A stretch of DNA of 54,727 nt, taken from assembly GCA_032718475.1 (NCBI GenBank), contig JAUCBJ010005064.1, forward strand, positions 1 through 54,727, in the 5' to 3' direction. Each line of letters starts with the position of its first letter. Within the stretch, counting starts at the first letter, position 1. Source of the DNA: Nemertoderma westbladi. Its lineage: Eukaryota > Xenacoelomorpha > Nemertodermatida > Nemertodermatidae. Shown here piece by piece: positions 1-9,753 of this stretch. The translations under genes and the position numbers were made by a program. A model generated the notes under the pieces. It did not search any database, was not told where the DNA came from, and saw nothing but the letters and a program-made list of their open reading frames with translations.

Positions 1-1828
1 AGCGGCGGGCAGCGGGCAGCGGCAGCGGCAGCGGCAGCGGCAGCGGCAGCGGCAGCGGCAGCGGCAGCGGCAGCGGCAGCGGCAGCGGCAGCGGCAGCGG
101 CAGAATCTGAAAGAAAGGCGGAAGTGGCAGCGGAAGAATCTGAAAGAAAGGCAGCAGCGGCAGTGGCAGAAGCAGAACGGAAGGCATCTGAGGCGTCAAC
201 CCAACTAGAGTTGGAGAATCTTCAGGTGAAACAAGATTATTTAAATAAACAAAGAGCAGCTACTCAGATGCAACTACTGAGTCGATCTACTCCCAGAAGA
301 CAGGGATTTACCTCCTCTGATGAAGGCAATACAACAGATCCCGAGGGTAAAGGTAATTAAATCTCATTCTAGCGGACGTAGAAGAGCGCCACACCGTCAG
401 AAGTTACCTAATTTACCTCCTGCGGTGAGAAGGCAACTAGCTAGTGTAGACTTAAGTAATCCGGAGCCTACAGACCAAATTATTAGAGTAGACAGACTCC
501 CTACTATAGTAGACAAGCCCGAAATAATTAGGCCTGTCATTGAAGCCACTCCGGTGCTAGAGACCCCTGTACTTCCAGAACCTCACTCTAAATTCCCTTT
601 GCACAATACTAAACTACCTGTGCCCAGTAGACAAGCCCCGGAATCACATCCAGTCCTGGACGCTGAGCAAGACATAAATGAATTGTCTCCCGTCGTCCCT
701 ACGCATCACCCGGCTACCATGTTGGCGGCTCCCGCTTCTGCGGTTGAGTGGGTGGACGAGGGGCGACAGGGGATGAATCAGCTGCTCGGGCAGCTGGAGG
801 ACCACAAGAAAAGGTCTTCCCAGCAGGTCCGAGAATTGGAAGGGACTGTTCAGCTGTTAAAGGGAACAGTGAGAGAGAGTAGGTTAGAGAGACAACAGAG
901 TATCGCTTTAGAGCGCGATAAATTAGTAAATATACAAATGGGTATACCACCACCCCCTGTAACAATGTGTCAAACCGTTAGGTCTGAAGTATTTCATGTG
1001 CAAGGTGTGGAGCCTACATGCATCTATACTGCTAGTGAAGTAGAAACTCATATAGTAAACACTATTAAGGGTAATTATAAACCCGTTGATAATGATATCC
1101 CATACAGATCTGATCATAATCCGAGAAATTTATATACCGATAACTCGATATTAAATAATACGATGGCTCAAGAAAGTTTTACACGTCAAATGGCTAGAAC
1201 CGAAGCCCGTCAAGCGGTAAAGGTGGGAGAGGTCGTCAAGTTCAATGGAGATGAGATGAAATGGTTACCTTTTAATGAATATTATAAAGATAACATACAG
1301 AACTCTGTACTATCTAACGGAGAGAAACTTCGATTCCTCATCGAGTGCTTGGAAGGACCTCCCAAGTTAATGGCGTTAAAATTTATTGGACATCCAGACG
1401 GATTAAGACAAGTTTGGGATACACTAAACATCAGGTATGGTAATAGGACTAACATAGCTAGGTATTTATATGCGAAATTAGTAGCGCCCCGAAAGTTTCT
1501 TAGCAGCGGGATTATAGAGTTTTCCGATGAGATTCAGGAGATCTGTAGACAGCTAGATTGGTTATTAGGTAAGTCTCAAGAATACCAGAGTTCTATGGTT
1601 GTTGGAGCCGTAGCATCTACTTTGCCAAAGGGTGGAGTAGGTACTCGTTGGGACAAAAGGGTTCTCTATATGATGGACCAGCAACAAAGAGACCCTACCA
1701 TGGCTGATCTCATGTCATTCTTAAATGGAGAGGTAAGATTACAGCTCCTAAAGCAGTCCAGAGAGAAGACACCGGAAAGTAAGGTGAGTGAAAAACCCGT
1801 TTCTAGGAGAAAGGTAACACCAGTGTGA
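1..1828 (+). pseudogene. gag: BEL-A Gag, N-terminal and core part (frame-broken)
   Basis: Frame 1 runs from the window edge to a stop at 358-360: polyalanine, then a charged coiled-coil-like segment rich in ESERKA-type repeats. From 320 the reading continues in frame 2 to the TGA at 1826-1828. The frame-2 part has a helical, charged middle (about 780-930) and a BEL-type Gag core (about 1230-1700), with FNGDEMKWLPFNEYYKDNI and a later LIECLEGPPKLMAL segment, as in the DUF1759 region of BEL Gags. Gag forms the particle that packages the element RNA. The frame change and the lack of an upstream start in the window mark it as a pseudogene. ATG 320 is probably not the true start. Confidence 0.75.
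16..102 (+). repeat. (GGCAGC)n hexanucleotide microsatellite in BEL-A Gag
   Basis: An almost pure run of GGCAGC units. In frame 1 it encodes alternating GCA and GCG codons, that is polyalanine, leading into an Ala/Glu/Lys/Arg-rich coiled-coil-like segment. It probably grew by slippage inside the old gag gene. Confidence 0.9.
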
Positions 1829-2544
1829 TATACGGACGATGGTGAAGCCAAACCTCATACGAGGAGAACAGCGGTAAGGACACTGAAAGATCTTATTATG
1901 TCAATAAAACGAGGAAAGACGTAAGTAAATCTAAGTCTCGAAACAGTGACAGGAGAGAACAGGTAACAACTCCTCCTACGTCTCCTAAGAGAATTCATGG
2001 AAGAAAGCCCGAGGAAAGAACAAGTGTGCACAACACAACACAGGTTAAAGTAAGTAACATCAAACCCAAATGTGTATTGTGCGACGGGCCACATCGCTTG
2101 AGTGGGTGTGATGAATTCTTGAAGAAATCCCTGAAGGATAGACGTGATGTCATGTGGGATAAGCGGTTGTGTTATAATTGCCTCAGACGAGGACATCAAT
2201 GACGGACCTGTTACTCAGACGCGAAGTGTGCTAAGTGCGGCGCGAAACATCACATCTTGCTGCACACCGAATTTGACAGAACCCGTACGAGTCAGGTAAG
2301 TGAGCCTGAACTACATGTCCAATTCAGTGATGTGAATGACACTGACCACAGTTCGGAGATGGAAGGATTCTACACGGACGAATTCTCCGACGAAAATGAA
2401 TCCTGTTACATGATCAACACCGCTGTGTATCGAGCACTTACGTACGAGACTGAAACAGACTATGAAGATCCTCGGTTGACTATTCCGGATTGACAGCCAT
2501 CTTGGAAAGCGCCAACTTCCTCTGTCGGTATCCGAGAATTCCCT
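1829..2544 (+). pseudogene. BEL-A Gag zinc-knuckle and linker region, with two TGA stops
   Basis: In frame 1, from about 2071, there is a BEL-type series of cysteine/histidine knuckles: CVLCDGPH, then CYNCLRRGH, then CAKCGAKHH. These normally bind element RNA and join Gag to the protease. TGA codons at 2200-2202 (inside the second knuckle) and 2491-2493 interrupt the frame. Both could derive from CGA by C-to-T change, but that is inference. A frameshift separates this stretch from the Gag core that ends at 1828. Confidence 0.75.
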
Positions 2545-4950
2545 GTGGTGCAACTGAGAGTCCATGGGCTAGGGAAGAGCCTGATAGTAAACGCCCTCCT
2601 TGACTCCGGCAGCACAGGCACCTTCATTGACAAAGAACTAGCCGAAGACATCTTTGCTGGACAACCCAAGTTCCGAACTAAGTTGAACCTTTCTGGAATT
2701 ATGCAGGTTTGGAAATCCACAGTAGCCACAGATTACTACGTGGGTGCATTGTCCACTCCCCAGGATGAACTAGGAGAACATAGTGTAAGGTCGGTCAAAA
2801 TGGTGGCTATAGAGAACTTTGCTACTAGCCAAGTGGAGCCTTACAACTGGGATGAAGACCATTTTACCCAGCAACATAATATACCTAGATTCAACACAGA
2901 TTATCCAGGAGTGCAGATCTTACTCAGCCAAAATGCGCACAAAGCGCTTGAGACATTAGAAAAACGGCCTGCTCGACCGCAACCATTGCAGACGTATGCG
3001 GGAAGAACGAGAGTAGGTTGGTACTTCACTGGACCTTCCCGTAGAACCCTAAGGGAAAGACTTCCTAATGAAAGAATACATCAGGTGAATGAATGGGAAG
3101 AAGAAATCAGTGAGGGAGAATCCACAACTGAGGAAGTTCCATACTCCTCAGACAACGACGACATCAACCACTTGTATGATGAGGAAAATACTATAGATCT
3201 CCTCACTGAGAACCAAACTTGGTTAAACCAAGTTAACCTATGCCATCTCATCAATCAACATGGCAGACAATTTACTTATAACAACGAATTAAACGAAGTG
3301 ATAGATCGATACAATAACAAATTCCATGATGAACACGCCGTACGATTCTTTACTCAAGAAGCCGTAGAGCCTAATTCCTACAACAAAGCCTTGTCTGTCG
3401 AGGAAGAGAGAGCCAAGCAGATTCAGGAAACGACTACACGTTATCTGAAGGACGAAGGTCGCTATGAGATTGGTCTTCCGTTCCGACGGCGAGAACCCAG
3501 CTTCGTAAATAACCAACCTTTAGCGGAAAAGAGAATCGCACAACTACATCGGCGTCTGATGGCCAACATTCAAGCCAGGGAAATGTATAAAACCCAACTG
3601 AAGAAATTCATTGACAAGGGATATGCGGAGCGAGTTCCGGAAGAAACACCCATAACGGAAAGAACATATTACCTAACACATCATTACGTTCCCAAGCCCG
3701 GTAAACCCAACGAAGTCCGAGTAGTGTTTGACGGCTCCGCCCTTTACATAGGTCAATCCCTGAACTCAGAACTGTTGCCGGGACCCAACTTACTCCAATC
3801 TTTGTTGGGAATATTATTAAGACTGCGGCAATATTCTATGGCATTCGCTTCGGACATAGAAGGCATGTTCTTACAAGTCAAGACGCTGGATAGGGATCGA
3901 GACAGCCTACGATTTCTGTGGTGGCCTGAAGGAGACCTCAACCGAAAACCAGTGGAGTACTGGATGACCATCCAGGCTTTCGGGATCATCTCGAGCTCCT
4001 CGAACGCTTGTTCGGTAGTGCGTACCACTGCCGATGACAACCGAGACGCCTTCTCTAAAGCGGTTATCGACAACATCAAACGGGATATATACATGGACGA
4101 CAATTTAAAGTCCCTCCCATTGGTGGAAGAAGCCATTGATGTTGCCAAGGGAACGGTAGAGTGCTTGCAACGCGGTGGAATTCGGCTAACCAAATTCACT
4201 AGTAACTCCCGTGAGTTTCTGGAATCGATCCCGGTAGAAGACCGTGGTGTTAAAGATCTGGACCTCATCAAGGACGATCTTCCGGAAACTAAGACACTTG
4301 GATTAAAATGGGACACAGAGAGAGATATCTTGTTTTTCCAGTTAAAACAACGAGATAATCCAGTTAGAACTAAACGGATTTGTCTAAGTATCCTGAGCAC
4401 TTATTTAGATCCATTGGGATTTATTAGCCCAGTTATATTAGTTGCTCGGAGCTTAGTGCAACAAAGGTGGCTCGAAAACCACTCGTGGGATGATCCACTT
4501 AAGGGAGAACTACTAAAGACGTGGATGAAATGGGAAGATTCTCTACCATCCATCGATAACTTTAAGATTTCCCATTCATATTTTGGTCACGTTCTCCCCA
4601 CGTATTCCTATCAACTCCATGTGTTTGGAGACGCCAGCGATATGGGAATAGGTATAGTAGCCTACCTGAGGGTTGAAACTCCGGATGGAATTAAAGTTGC
4701 CTTGGTCGCCTCTAAGGCCCTAATAAACAACAAACTACGAGTTCCTAGAGCGGAGTTAAAGGCGGCTCTATATGCTACAGCCATCGGCCGGAATGTAACA
4801 GAACAGATCGACTATCCACTAGAGAAAACTGTCTATTGGACTGATGCTTTACTCGTTCTGGAGTATATAACAAATGAAGTCTGTCAGTTTAGCGTCTTCG
4901 TTACCAACAGAGTAGCCATTATACTCAGTCGCTCTAATGTAGATCAATAG
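2545..4950 (+). pseudogene. pol: BEL-A protease, reverse transcriptase and RNase H
   Basis: About 800 codons stay open here. The start is a GTG used only to mark the open stretch, because the real frame enters from upstream past the TGA at 2491. The retropepsin active site is LLDSGSTGTFID near 2600. The Pao-type RT has its first aspartate in FASDIEGMFLQV (near 3850) and the catalytic box YMDD at 4090-4101. RNase H begins at LHVFGDASDMG (near 4615) and continues to YWTDALLVLEYI. The TAG at 4948-4950 falls where related elements have a tryptophan before RHCPG, and the frame continues past it to about 5040. These enzymes would copy element RNA into DNA. Confidence 0.88.
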
Positions 4951-5044
4951 AGACATTGCCCTGGGACGATTAATCCAGCCAACATCGCTTCCAGAGGAAC
5001 AATTCCTCAAGAACTGATAGATACTCCAGACTGGCAACTGGTTA

Positions 5045-6338
5045 GGTGGACCCTACTTCCTGAGTAAAGAAGCGGATGAATGGCCCCCTCATCTTACCAC
5101 TGCGGAGATTAGACAAGCCAAGGGAGCGGAGAAAGTCAAACCTAAAACCCGGACATGTAAATCAAAGTTATTTAAACCCGTGATAGATCTGTCTGTACTA
5201 CACATCTCCAGGGACGACACTGTGGATCTAAACTCCCCCACCACGAACAAATCTGTTATAGAAATCAGAGAAAGAGACTGGAAATCTGGAACACCAGATG
5301 TCTCGCAAGGACTCTCCCCTCTCCTGCAGAGAGCAATAAATCATTATAGCTCCTGGAATCGGCTTTGCAAGGCCGTTGTGTATCTTAAGAGATGTTTCCA
5401 TCATCACTATTCCAGGACGAAGATCGCTAGTGATATCGCTCCAATAATATCAGAAAAGGTCCATGCTATTAAAGACCTTCCCGCTTATAAAGTGTCTGAT
5501 AGGTTTCTGACTGAGAAGATCAGTTACCAAAAGCATGATGATACCAATAGGCAGATACTGAGACTCCTGCAATGCTACGAAGATTCCGATAAGTATTTCC
5601 GGTTGTTGAGAAATCCACAGATGCGCTTAAGGGATCGTTTCTCTAGTACAATGATAGATGGGTTAATACGTGTCGGAGGGAGATTAACTAATGCTCCATT
5701 GTCCTTTGACACTAAATTTCCCATACTCATTAGAAATCTTGAAATACAAATCAAGATGATTGTAGATGTTCACAGTAGACTTTACCATGCTGGTAGAGAA
5801 CAAGTTCTTAGCGAAATTCGAACTCGCTATTATTTCCATAAGCCCCGTAGAGCTCTAAACCAAGTTCTTAGGAACTGTATACCCTGTAGGAAAGCATTTA
5901 GTAGGCCTTTAACACAGCGAGAGGCAGAATTACCTAGGGAACGAGTAAGCTTCTATGAACCACCCTTTACTAATACTGGTGTGGATTTATTTGGCCCTAT
6001 TGAAGTATATCGTGCTAGGACCATTATCAAGCGATGGTGTGTAATCTTTGTCTGTATGACCTGTAGAGCGATCCATCTAGATATGGTGAACGACCTATCT
6101 ACCAACAGCTTCATACTGAGTTTACGTCGACAGATCCCTCGTTTTGGGACTAGCAACACTATGAGATCCGACAAAGGAACGAACTTCATTGGCGCCAATA
6201 ATGAGATCAAAGCTTACGTGAAAGATTGGAACCAAAGACAGGTGGACGATCAGCTAAGGGTAACAGCATCTTGCTGGACCTTCAACACCGCCGACGCCCC
6301 TTGGTGGGGAGGAAGTTGGGAGAGATTATTACGGAGCG
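5045..6338 (+). pseudogene. BEL-A integrase, left part (cut by BEL-B)
   Basis: Frame 2 is entered by a frameshift near 5040 and opens with GGPYFLSKEADEWPP, typical of the RNase H-integrase linker of BEL elements. The HHCC zinc-binding region covers about 5785-5890 (YHAGREQ to CIPCRK). The DDE catalytic residues are all on this side: TGVDLFGPIE near 5980, SDKGTNFIGA near 6168 and the glutamate in GGSWERLL near 6318. The coding sequence runs into the BEL-B LTR at 6339, so the residues that follow belong to the LTR. The C-terminal part lies at 29084-29727. Confidence 0.88.
6334..6338 (+). repeat. 5-bp target-site duplication of BEL-B, left copy (gagcg)
   Basis: The sequence gagcg directly precedes the TG of the first LTR and recurs directly after the CA of the second LTR. 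Five bases is usual for LTR-element integration. Confidence 0.92.
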
Positions 6339-8622
6339 TGTTACGGTATATGGCGCTGTACACATTATTAGCCATTATACAGTATAATATATTGGTCCAT
6401 TATGCAGTATAATATATTAGTCCGTTATACTGTACGCAATATTAGTCCGTTGTGCAGCATAATATTTTAGATAAGGCATAATAGCGCAGTGATATTTAGA
6501 TAGGGAAATCGAAACGCCCATATATTTTGAATTCATCCATTTTGTATAGTATGTAGCCCTACCTACGTAATTTTGTATTAGGATATAGGTAGATAGTTCC
6601 AGGGTAGCAAGTTCAGTTGGACCCTGGATATGTGCTTGCTGTTATTAGCTTCGATAGGGCTAGCATCTAGGGACGCTTTCCTGACCATTCCGCAGCCAGG
6701 GACATGATCCATTACCATATATGGTAATAATTTGAGGGTTTGGGAAGCAATAGGGCTACAATCCGGCCTTCTTATTGGACTAACTGCTTCCAGGTTGGTC
6801 TAATGCTAGCGCGGACTGGAGAGCCAATAGGAGAGCGATTGCATCACCCTTATTGCATCACCCCACTCGGATCACCTATAAATTGGCAGTTTGCTGGTAG
6901 AGCTGTACCTTATTATCCTTATTATCCTTATTATCCTTATTACCCTTATTCCTATTCCCTCAGTCCTATTACCAATCCCTATATCACTCTTCACCTACTT
7001 TTAGGAGTACAATTTGTGCGTATTTTTTCTGCATTTCTACCCTTTGATTAATTTTCTTGAAATGATTTGCAAATTTATAATTTCTGTTTGATTCTTGTTG
7101 TGTTTCTCAATCAATCTCAAAGATTACTGCTAATTACATCATGGAACTGTGATTTCTACCCTTTAGTTAATGGTTCTATGTAATTTCTTTCGACGCAATA
7201 ATCCTACGGGATTTCTGAGACTGTCAGACTTGTGATTTGCATGCGCCGCTACGGTAGCTAGTCAATAAATGGAGGGCTAAGGTGCCAGTAGGCGGTGGGC
7301 ACATCGGGGGTTTGGGCGACTAAGGGAGAGCGGAGGATTCAAAGGTGGGCAATGCTGGCGGGGGGCCACCGTTGCGGTCGGGCAACTGGCGTTGCGGTTG
7401 GGCAATTTGCGTTGTAGCGGGCAGACCATCTGCTGGTACGGCAATTAGGGGGCTGATGATCCAGATTTTGTCTCTATTTTGTAGTATTAGGGGGGCAGGA
7501 ATTGGGTTAGTTAGGAAGCCTTAGACGTACTGGGGAGAGGCCTGCGTGCTTTAAAATAGCGAATAGCGAATTGCATGGCGAATTATATGATTGCGGATTG
7601 TATAATTGCAAGTTGTACTATTGCGATCTGTGATTGCTGACGCTGATTGGTGTGTTACTGAAGTGTGCCTATGATTACGAATGCTTAGGTAGGCGCCCCT
7701 TTCTCTTTGATTGATTTCTATTTCTTAGTTACAACAAATAATTACTGATTAGGTCAAAGTAATACGGCATTTTAGGCTATTACTAGCGAAACCTGTTGTG
7801 TAATAAATTAGAATTACGCATTCTGGAACTCTTAGTAATTAGTACGCTGTTACATATTTGTGACTGTAATTGATTAGTAAAATTAAGAATTAGTACGCAG
7901 CATAGCGGAGAGTAGCTAGGTAATAATTTAGAGTACCGTAAACTATTCACGCTGAGCGGTTATTTGCATTAGCGGGCAATAAGCTAGATCGCAGTATTCA
8001 ATACGCAACTCGCATTAGTAAATTGCTGGCCTAAAGCCAGCCGCAGGCAAATTTAGACTCAGAGTGGTACTGCCCACGAAAGACATTGTACCGTACCCTT
8101 ATTTGATTATTTTAAATATTCTCGCATTCACACATTCCGTTAGGGAAACCCCAGTATTCGCGATTAGAAAAGACGTAGGCATTGGCGTACTTCAATAGTA
8201 GTAAAATTAGACGTAAGAATATACTCTGAGTGCAAAGCCTCTCGCACTCGTCTTAAGTAAGCTTAGGGAGCCGACTCGGGTTTATTGTTTTGGTTATTCC
8301 CGCGTGGCTCATAGATTCGAACAGTTAGCTCTCTGTCGAGCGATCGGCAGAGAAAGGAACAAGTGACTTTGCAGGAGCCGTGTAAATTTAGTAAATTATA
8401 TTAGCGGACGGCAGATTAGCGCCATCCAACGGTAAGTAGCGGTTTTGTATTTAGCAGCCCTACAATTAGTAATAGCACGCTCCTGATCCCCTTTATTTAA
8501 CAGTAGAGCAGTCTTTGTGTCTTATTGGTTAGGCGGGAATTTATTAGGTTGGCAGAGAAGTATACCCGTACTTGTCTGTTCAACAGTTCTGCTGTTAGTA
8601 AAGGTGACGCGCTAGTTTAACA
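6339..8622 (+). repeat. 5' LTR of BEL-B (2284 bp)
   Basis: It starts TGTTACGGTATATGGCG and ends GTTTAACA, so it has TG and CA ends. It matches 26810-29078 almost throughout. At over 2.2 kb it is long for a BEL LTR, which is usually some hundreds of bases. Candidate control sites are a CCAAT at 6824-6828, TATAAA at 6877-6882, and AATAAA at 7264-7269 and 7802-7807. Short-period repeats (CTTATTATC type) lie near 6907-6950. Open reading frames inside it have no recognisable features. Confidence 0.93.
6824..6882 (+). promoter_or_regulatory. Candidate LTR promoter (CCAAT and TATAAA)
   Basis: CCAAT at 6824-6828 is followed by TATAAA at 6877-6882, in the sense of the element. An inverted CCAAT (ATTGG) lies about 50 bases upstream, near 6774. 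The same set sits in the 3' LTR, with TATAAA at 27333-27338. If transcription starts just downstream, U3 would be about 570 bp and R-U5 about 1.7 kb. The start site itself is not visible. Confidence 0.45.
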
Positions 8623-8643
8623 GTAAAGCACGTGATTTGCTTG

Positions 8644-8904
8644 CTGTACTGCATACAGTAAATACAAATTAGATTACTGTATTAGGCACTGTACTGCGTA
8701 CAGTAGGACAGAGAGTGTATTCTTAGGCTGTTGGTTTGGATTACTGTATTCACTGGTCGCGTACAATAGTACAGTAGTACATTAGGCTGATTGCTGTTAC
8801 TGCGTACGGTAGAAGGGATATTTGTTTTGCCGTACCACACACAGTATCATTAGGCTGTTAGGTTGGTGTACTGTTTTACTTACTGTACTGCGTACAGTGG
8901 ATGT
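8644..8904 (+). repeat. Diverged tandem repeats with TACTGCGTACAGT palindromes in the BEL-B leader
   Basis: About four degenerate units of roughly 60-75 bp, each marked by ATTAGGCTG/ATTAGGCAC and a palindrome. The 17-mer ACTGTACTGCGTACAGT (7-bp arms, TGC centre) occurs perfectly at 8688-8704 and 8882-8898. A related form is at 8644-8658, with weaker ones near 8760 and 8800. They could bind a protein as DNA or fold as RNA in the leader. Confidence 0.65.
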
Positions 8905-9722
8905 ACGGTAGTGCGTTTTACTAATTGCGAATACAGCAGTTCCTTAGGCCTTAGGGCGAATTGTAATTAGTAAGTTTTTTGAAAATTTTAGCTAGGTTTG
9001 CGAGAATTCAGTTTCGGTCAAAATTATTTGTAAAATTCTAGAGTTTTGTACCGGTATGTTAGGTAACCGCTTAGTTATTTTATACCATCTGGAGATACAT
9101 GGCAAGATGGAACTTCTGAGTTTGGGGTTCGTGTGGGTCTGCGGGTTCGGTTTGCAATCAGCGAAAAGCCTGAATCTTTGGACGCGGACGTGGAATCTCA
9201 CAGCAAACAAGGTTAGTTGTTCTGTTGGCACCATTGTGATTGTGGAAGCAGTAAAAAATTATCGGTTGTTTAACTGCGAAGCTGAACTCAATTTATTAGT
9301 TAGGTTAGTTAGGTTTAGCCGGCCATGGTTTTTTGAATCGCTCAAGTTAGAGAGAGAGTTAGAGAGAGTCGCAACCCGAAGATGTAGCCACACGCTAGTG
9401 GATACATATAATATTTGAAATTAAAATTACGTTGATTAGAGCTATATATGCAAAATTGGAATTATTTGGGTGGCAAATTTATTCTGAATATTTTGTATTA
9501 GATTCAGAAATTATTTGTGTCATACCGGTATTTAATTGCTATAGTAGCTATATAATAATATTTGTTTAAATATTGTGCTAGTATTTGCTATAACTATACC
9601 CTATTAAATTCACAATATTGCATTGCGAATTTATTTGACATTTGGACCAACTGATTATTTGACAATTAATTTGACCGTATTTCGGTTAAATTATAATTAT
9701 ATCTCGAACTTTTGCAAGATAT

Positions 9723-9740
9723 TTTTGCCGGAAGGCAAAA
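9723..9740 (+). promoter_or_regulatory. Hairpin just upstream of the BEL-B Gag start
   Basis: TTTTGCC and GGCAAAA form a perfect 7-bp stem around a GGAA loop, ending 13 bases before ATG 9754. It may influence translation or RNA packaging; that role is inference. Confidence 0.4.
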
Positions 9741-9753
9741 CATTATTTAGACT

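Larger units (their letters stand above)
1..6338 (+). mobile_element. BEL-A: left part of a degraded BEL/Pao LTR retrotransposon
   Basis: The order of domains is Gag, zinc knuckles, aspartic protease, reverse transcriptase, RNase H and integrase, with Pao-type motifs throughout, which identifies a BEL/Pao element. The 5' LTR lies outside the window, because the first bases are already inside Gag. The element is dead: Gag changes frame near 320-360 and near 1830, stops interrupt it at 2200, 2491 and 4948, and it changes frame again near 5040. The integrase stops abruptly at 6338, where BEL-B begins. The missing integrase end resumes in the same frame at 29084, so this is the older host of the nested insertion. 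Confidence 0.9.
8623..9753 (+). other. BEL-B 5' leader
   Basis: Non-coding stretch between the 5' LTR and the Gag start. The first bases after the LTR (GTAAAGCACGTG) do not show the usual TGG-starting primer-binding site, so I cannot assign the tRNA primer. The first 300 bases are repetitive and palindromic. An ATG-started frame of 120 codons lies at 9056-9418, with no recognised domain, and may be only an upstream ORF or chance. The last 300 bases are AT-rich. Confidence 0.7.

Noticed and set aside
6740-7051. 103-codon ORF with a PYYPYYPYYPYYPY run, repeated at 27196-27507
   Set aside because: It lies inside the LTR, starts without ATG, and its repeat comes from the CTTATTATC microsatellite; no sign of a real protein.
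9101-9200. tRNA-like impression from GGGTTCG and TTCGGTTTGC strings
   Set aside because: No cloverleaf arms could be matched around them.
9056-9418. 120-codon ATG-started ORF in the BEL-B leader
   Set aside because: No domain and no coding pattern I can support, so it is noted only as a possible upstream ORF.
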